7,805 nt of DNA. Source: JAQGMJ01 sp036271855. GTDB lineage: Bacteria > Pseudomonadota > Gammaproteobacteria > Burkholderiales > JAEUOS01. This document shows, piece by piece, positions 5,887-7,805 of the stretch. Position 1 is the stretch's first letter, and each line of letters opens with the position of its first letter. The stretch spans positions 1 to 7,805 of the forward strand of contig DATAZV010000083.1 of the NCBI GenBank assembly GCA_036271855.1. Reading direction: 5' to 3'. The notes under the pieces are model-generated. The model ran no database searches. It was not told the DNA's origin and saw only the letters and a program-made list of their open reading frames with translations. The position numbers were made by a program, and so were the translations under genes.

Positions 5887-6684
5887 CTACTTCTTCAGCG
5901 CCACCATGAACAGGCGGCGGAACGGGAACAGCGTGGTGCCGTCGGCCCGGCGCGGGTAGGCGGCGTTCATGCGCCGGCAATAGTCGGCCCAGAACCAGGC
6001 TTGCGCCGGCGCGTCCATCGCGTTGAGCAGCGGCTTCAACGCCGTGCTCTGGGTCCATTCGGCCACCGCCGAAGAGCCGGGCGACTCGCCGCCCAGCACA
6101 TGGGTATACAGCGTTTCCCACTGGTCGACGCGCTGCGCCAGGGGCGAGAGCCAGTCGTAATAAGTGCCGGGCGCGGCAATCGGCCCGAGGCGCTTGTCCA
6201 TCAGCTCCGCCTTCACCGGGCCGCGCCAGGGCGCCGCGTCGATGCTTTCGGCGATGCCGGTGTGCGAGGGCGCGGCGGTCTGGTTGGGCATCTGCACCGC
6301 CAGCTCGCCGCCGGGCTTGATGAACTCCATCAGGCGCGGAAACAGTTTTTCATGCCCCGGCAGCCAGTGCAGCGCGGCATTGGAAAAAATCAGGTCGACC
6401 GGCGCTTCGGGCATCCAGGTGGAAATGTCGGCCTGCACCCATTCGGCGCTCGGTTCGGTCTTGGCGGCACGCGCCAGCATTTCCGGCGAGGAATCGACCC
6501 CGATGATGTGGGTCTGGCGGGCGTCGGGCCAGCGCGCGCGCAGGGCCTGGGTGACGTTGCCGGCGCCGCAGCCGAGATCGACCACCACCTTGGGCGCCTG
6601 CAGGCCGACGCGCGCCAGCAGATCGAGGGCCGGTCGCAAGCGATCCGAGCCGAATTTCAGATAAAGGGTCGGATCCCAGGTCAT
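5887..6684 (-). CDS. tam: Trans-aconitate 2-methyltransferase
   Basis: The 265-residue product is a class I SAM-dependent methyltransferase that resembles E. coli Tam across its length (about 250 residues). Tam methylates trans-aconitate, an inhibitory side product of cis-aconitate in the citrate cycle (EC 2.1.1.144), in the cytoplasm. Signatures are the N-terminal TWDPTLYLKF (2-11), motif I VVDLGCGAGN (34-43), the acidic loop GVDSSPEML (62-70), ADI (85-87), DLIFSNAALHWLPGHEKLF (97-115), AVQMPNQ (129-135), YYDWLS (175-180), and the C-terminal FPFRRLFMVA (253-262). No motif is lost. The ATG at 6684 is fixed by AGGAG 5 bases upstream and by the Tam-like N-terminus; a longer open frame reaching into the upstream gene is discarded. 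The Sel1-repeat gene ends 40 bases upstream on the same strand, so co-transcription is plausible, though no functional link is evident. Confidence 0.9.
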   Translation of the reverse strand: MTWDPTLYLKFGSDRLRPALDLLARVGLQAPKVVVDLGCGAGNVTQALRARWPDARQTHIIGVDSSPEMLARAAKTEPSAEWVQADISTWMPEAPVDLIFSNAALHWLPGHEKLFPRLMEFIKPGGELAVQMPNQTAAPSHTGIAESIDAAPWRGPVKAELMDKRLGPIAAPGTYYDWLSPLAQRVDQWETLYTHVLGGESPGSSAVAEWTQSTALKPLLNAMDAPAQAWFWADYCRRMNAAYPRRADGTTLFPFRRLFMVALKK

Positions 6685-6689
6685 GCTGT

Positions 6690-6694
6690 CTCCT
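6690..6694 (-). promoter_or_regulatory. Ribosome binding site fixing the tam start
   Basis: AGGAG on the minus strand lies 5 bases before the ATG at 6684. It lies in the 40-base gap after the Sel1-repeat gene and rules out the longer frame that begins inside that gene. Confidence 0.75.
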
Positions 6695-6724
6695 AGACTG
6701 CTTTGCTCGCGCGTCGTTTGCGCT

Positions 6725-7805
6725 CTATTTGATATTACCGGCAGCGGCGATCTGCTGCAAAGCCGCCTTGGCCGGCGCCACACCGTTGCCCTCGGCCTTT
6801 TTCAGCCACTGTACCGCAGCATCGCGGTCCACCGGGCCGCCGCTGCCTGCCAGCAGCATACGCGCATAGTTGAATTGGCCCGGGCCGAAGCCGGCCTCGG
6901 CGGCGCGGCCGTACCACTGCCGCGCCTGCTTGTCGTCCTTCAGCGTGCCGCGGCCGCGCTCGTACATCTCGCCGACATTGTTCTGCGCGAACAGGTCGCC
7001 GGCGGCAGCGCCCTTGCGGTACCAGCCGATGGCGCTGGTGAAGTCCTTTTCGGTCGCCGCCGGCTGGTTCGACAGCACCCAGCCATACAGCGTCATCGCG
7101 GAGGCACGGCCGCGCCCGGCCGCCAGCTCGAAATAGTGGCCGGCGCAGCCCCAGTCCTTCTCCGCGCCTTCGATGCAGGCGCGGCCCAGGGTCTCCAGCG
7201 CGCCGGCGTGGCCGGCGAAACCGGCGGCATGCAGCCAGTCGAGCGACTGCTTGGGGTTTTTCGCGGCAATACACAGGGCCGCGTGATACAGCGCCGGCGG
7301 ATGGTCCGGGCCGCGCGCATTGGCGGCGGCCACATAGGTATCGCAAGCCTGGGCCGTTACCCCATTGCCGCCCTGGGTCAACTCGGTCAGCAAGGCGACG
7401 GTGGCCAACTCGCTGCCGCCGCTGGAAGCGCGCAAGCCGCGGCCGACGCCGATGGCCGCGGGCGCGTTGGCCTGGATCGCGGCGCGCAACTCTTCCATCG
7501 CCTGGCGCTGGCCGACTGCCTCGGCTTCCCAGTAGCGCATCGACACCGCCAGCAACGGCTCCTCCAGCTGAGCGCGCGCCGCCGCCGGGCTGGCATTGGC
7601 GCTGCGCTTGAAAGCCGCATCCAGATTGGTGATGGCGGTTTTCGCCGCAGCGGCGGAATAGCTGCCGAAGGGCGGGCCGGCGCGCGGCACGCTGGCGCCA
7701 GGGGCCGCGGGCGCAGCAACAGGCGGCGTGGATACAGCCGCCGGCGGCGGTGCCGGGACCGTGGCCGGCGGCGCGGGCCGGGCCAGCATGGCGGTTTTCG
7801 GCGCC
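6725..7805 (-). CDS. Sel1-repeat (TPR-like) protein, 5' end cut by window edge
   Basis: The minus-strand frame ends at 6725 and stays open through the right edge (five further codons read A-P-K-T-A), so the true start is probably outside. The ATG at 7789 has no ribosome site and opens straight into a Pro/Ala-rich stretch, more like an internal linker than an N-terminus. Counting from that ATG, residues 3-40 are low-complexity Pro/Ala and 45-150 are helical and Ala-rich. About 163-338 hold four to five Sel1-type helix pairs. The clearest are AQNNVGEMYERGRG...ARQWYGRAAEAG (269-300) and the next one, FNYARMLLAGSGG...AVQWLKKAEGNG (306-336). Earlier copies (for example CAGHYFELAAG, 215-225) are degenerate. 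Sel1 repeats form alpha-solenoids that bind proteins; the partner is unknown. The proline-rich linker suggests a missing N-terminal membrane or signal segment, which is inference. tam follows 40 bases downstream. Confidence 0.82.
   Translation of the reverse strand, partial: APKTAMLARPAPPATVPAPPPAAVSTPPVAAPAAPGASVPRAGPPFGSYSAAAAKTAITNLDAAFKRSANASPAAARAQLEEPLLAVSMRYWEAEAVGQRQAMEELRAAIQANAPAAIGVGRGLRASSGGSELATVALLTELTQGGNGVTAQACDTYVAAANARGPDHPPALYHAALCIAAKNPKQSLDWLHAAGFAGHAGALETLGRACIEGAEKDWGCAGHYFELAAGRGRASAMTLYGWVLSNQPAATEKDFTSAIGWYRKGAAAGDLFAQNNVGEMYERGRGTLKDDKQARQWYGRAAEAGFGPGQFNYARMLLAGSGGPVDRDAAVQWLKKAEGNGVAPAKAALQQIAAAGNIK

Noticed and set aside
5851..6696. Plus-strand open frame of 281 codons opposite tam
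   Set aside because: Antisense shadow of tam. The minus strand shows all SAM-methyltransferase motifs and a strong ribosome site.
6685..6783. N-terminal extension of tam by 33 codons
   Set aside because: It would overlap the Sel1-repeat gene, has no ribosome site, and does not resemble the Tam N-terminus, whereas the ATG at 6684 has AGGAG at ideal spacing.
1..7805. A novel defence, mobile or CRISPR-type system
   Set aside because: I looked for repeat arrays, transposase or integrase motifs, toxin-antitoxin pairs and nuclease/ATPase cassettes on both strands and saw none. The genes are mostly identifiable metabolic or housekeeping ones.

Overview
This is a GC-rich chromosomal window (roughly mid-60s percent by eye). 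Coding density, codon use and gene content point to a betaproteobacterium, most likely of the Burkholderiales/Oxalobacteraceae type (Janthinobacterium, Massilia or Duganella-like). That placement is inferred from the style of the genes and not from a marker gene. I see no rRNA, tRNA, CRISPR array, transposase, integrase or phage gene. The content is mostly ordinary metabolic and housekeeping genes.

Layout from left to right. (1) The left edge to 1046, minus strand, holds a gene cut by the window edge. It encodes a protein made of three tandem YbjQ/UPF0145-type domains. (2) 1219-1710, minus, encodes an unrecognised, very acidic, lysine-free 163-residue protein. (3) 1927-3753, minus, is pckG, GTP-dependent phosphoenolpyruvate carboxykinase, followed by a clear intrinsic terminator at 1874-1902. 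(4) 3754-4154 is a 401-base divergent intergenic region. (5) 4155-5024, plus, is fghA, S-formylglutathione hydrolase. It converges, with only 2 bases between stop codons, on (6) 5027-5713, minus, a glutathione S-transferase family protein with its own good promoter. (7) 5887-6684, minus, is tam, a trans-aconitate 2-methyltransferase-like SAM enzyme. (8) 6725 to the right edge, minus, is a Sel1-repeat protein whose reading frame stays open past the window edge; it may be transcribed together with tam.

Functionally the genes are mostly independent units. pckG serves gluconeogenesis (oxaloacetate to PEP). fghA serves glutathione-dependent formaldehyde detoxification, and its convergent neighbour is also a glutathione-dependent enzyme by family. 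Tam detoxifies trans-aconitate, a by-product of the citrate cycle. Each minus-strand unit at the left has its own recognisable signals. A perfect 16-base core (GGCCGC-TTGC-GCGGCC) recurs downstream of both pckG and the acidic-protein gene, and forms a GCAA-tetraloop hairpin in the minus-strand transcripts.

I found no convincing new defence system or mobile system. The points most worth a second look are the triplicated YbjQ protein, the lysine-free acidic orphan, the structured pckG leader, and the inverted repeat abutting the GST promoter.
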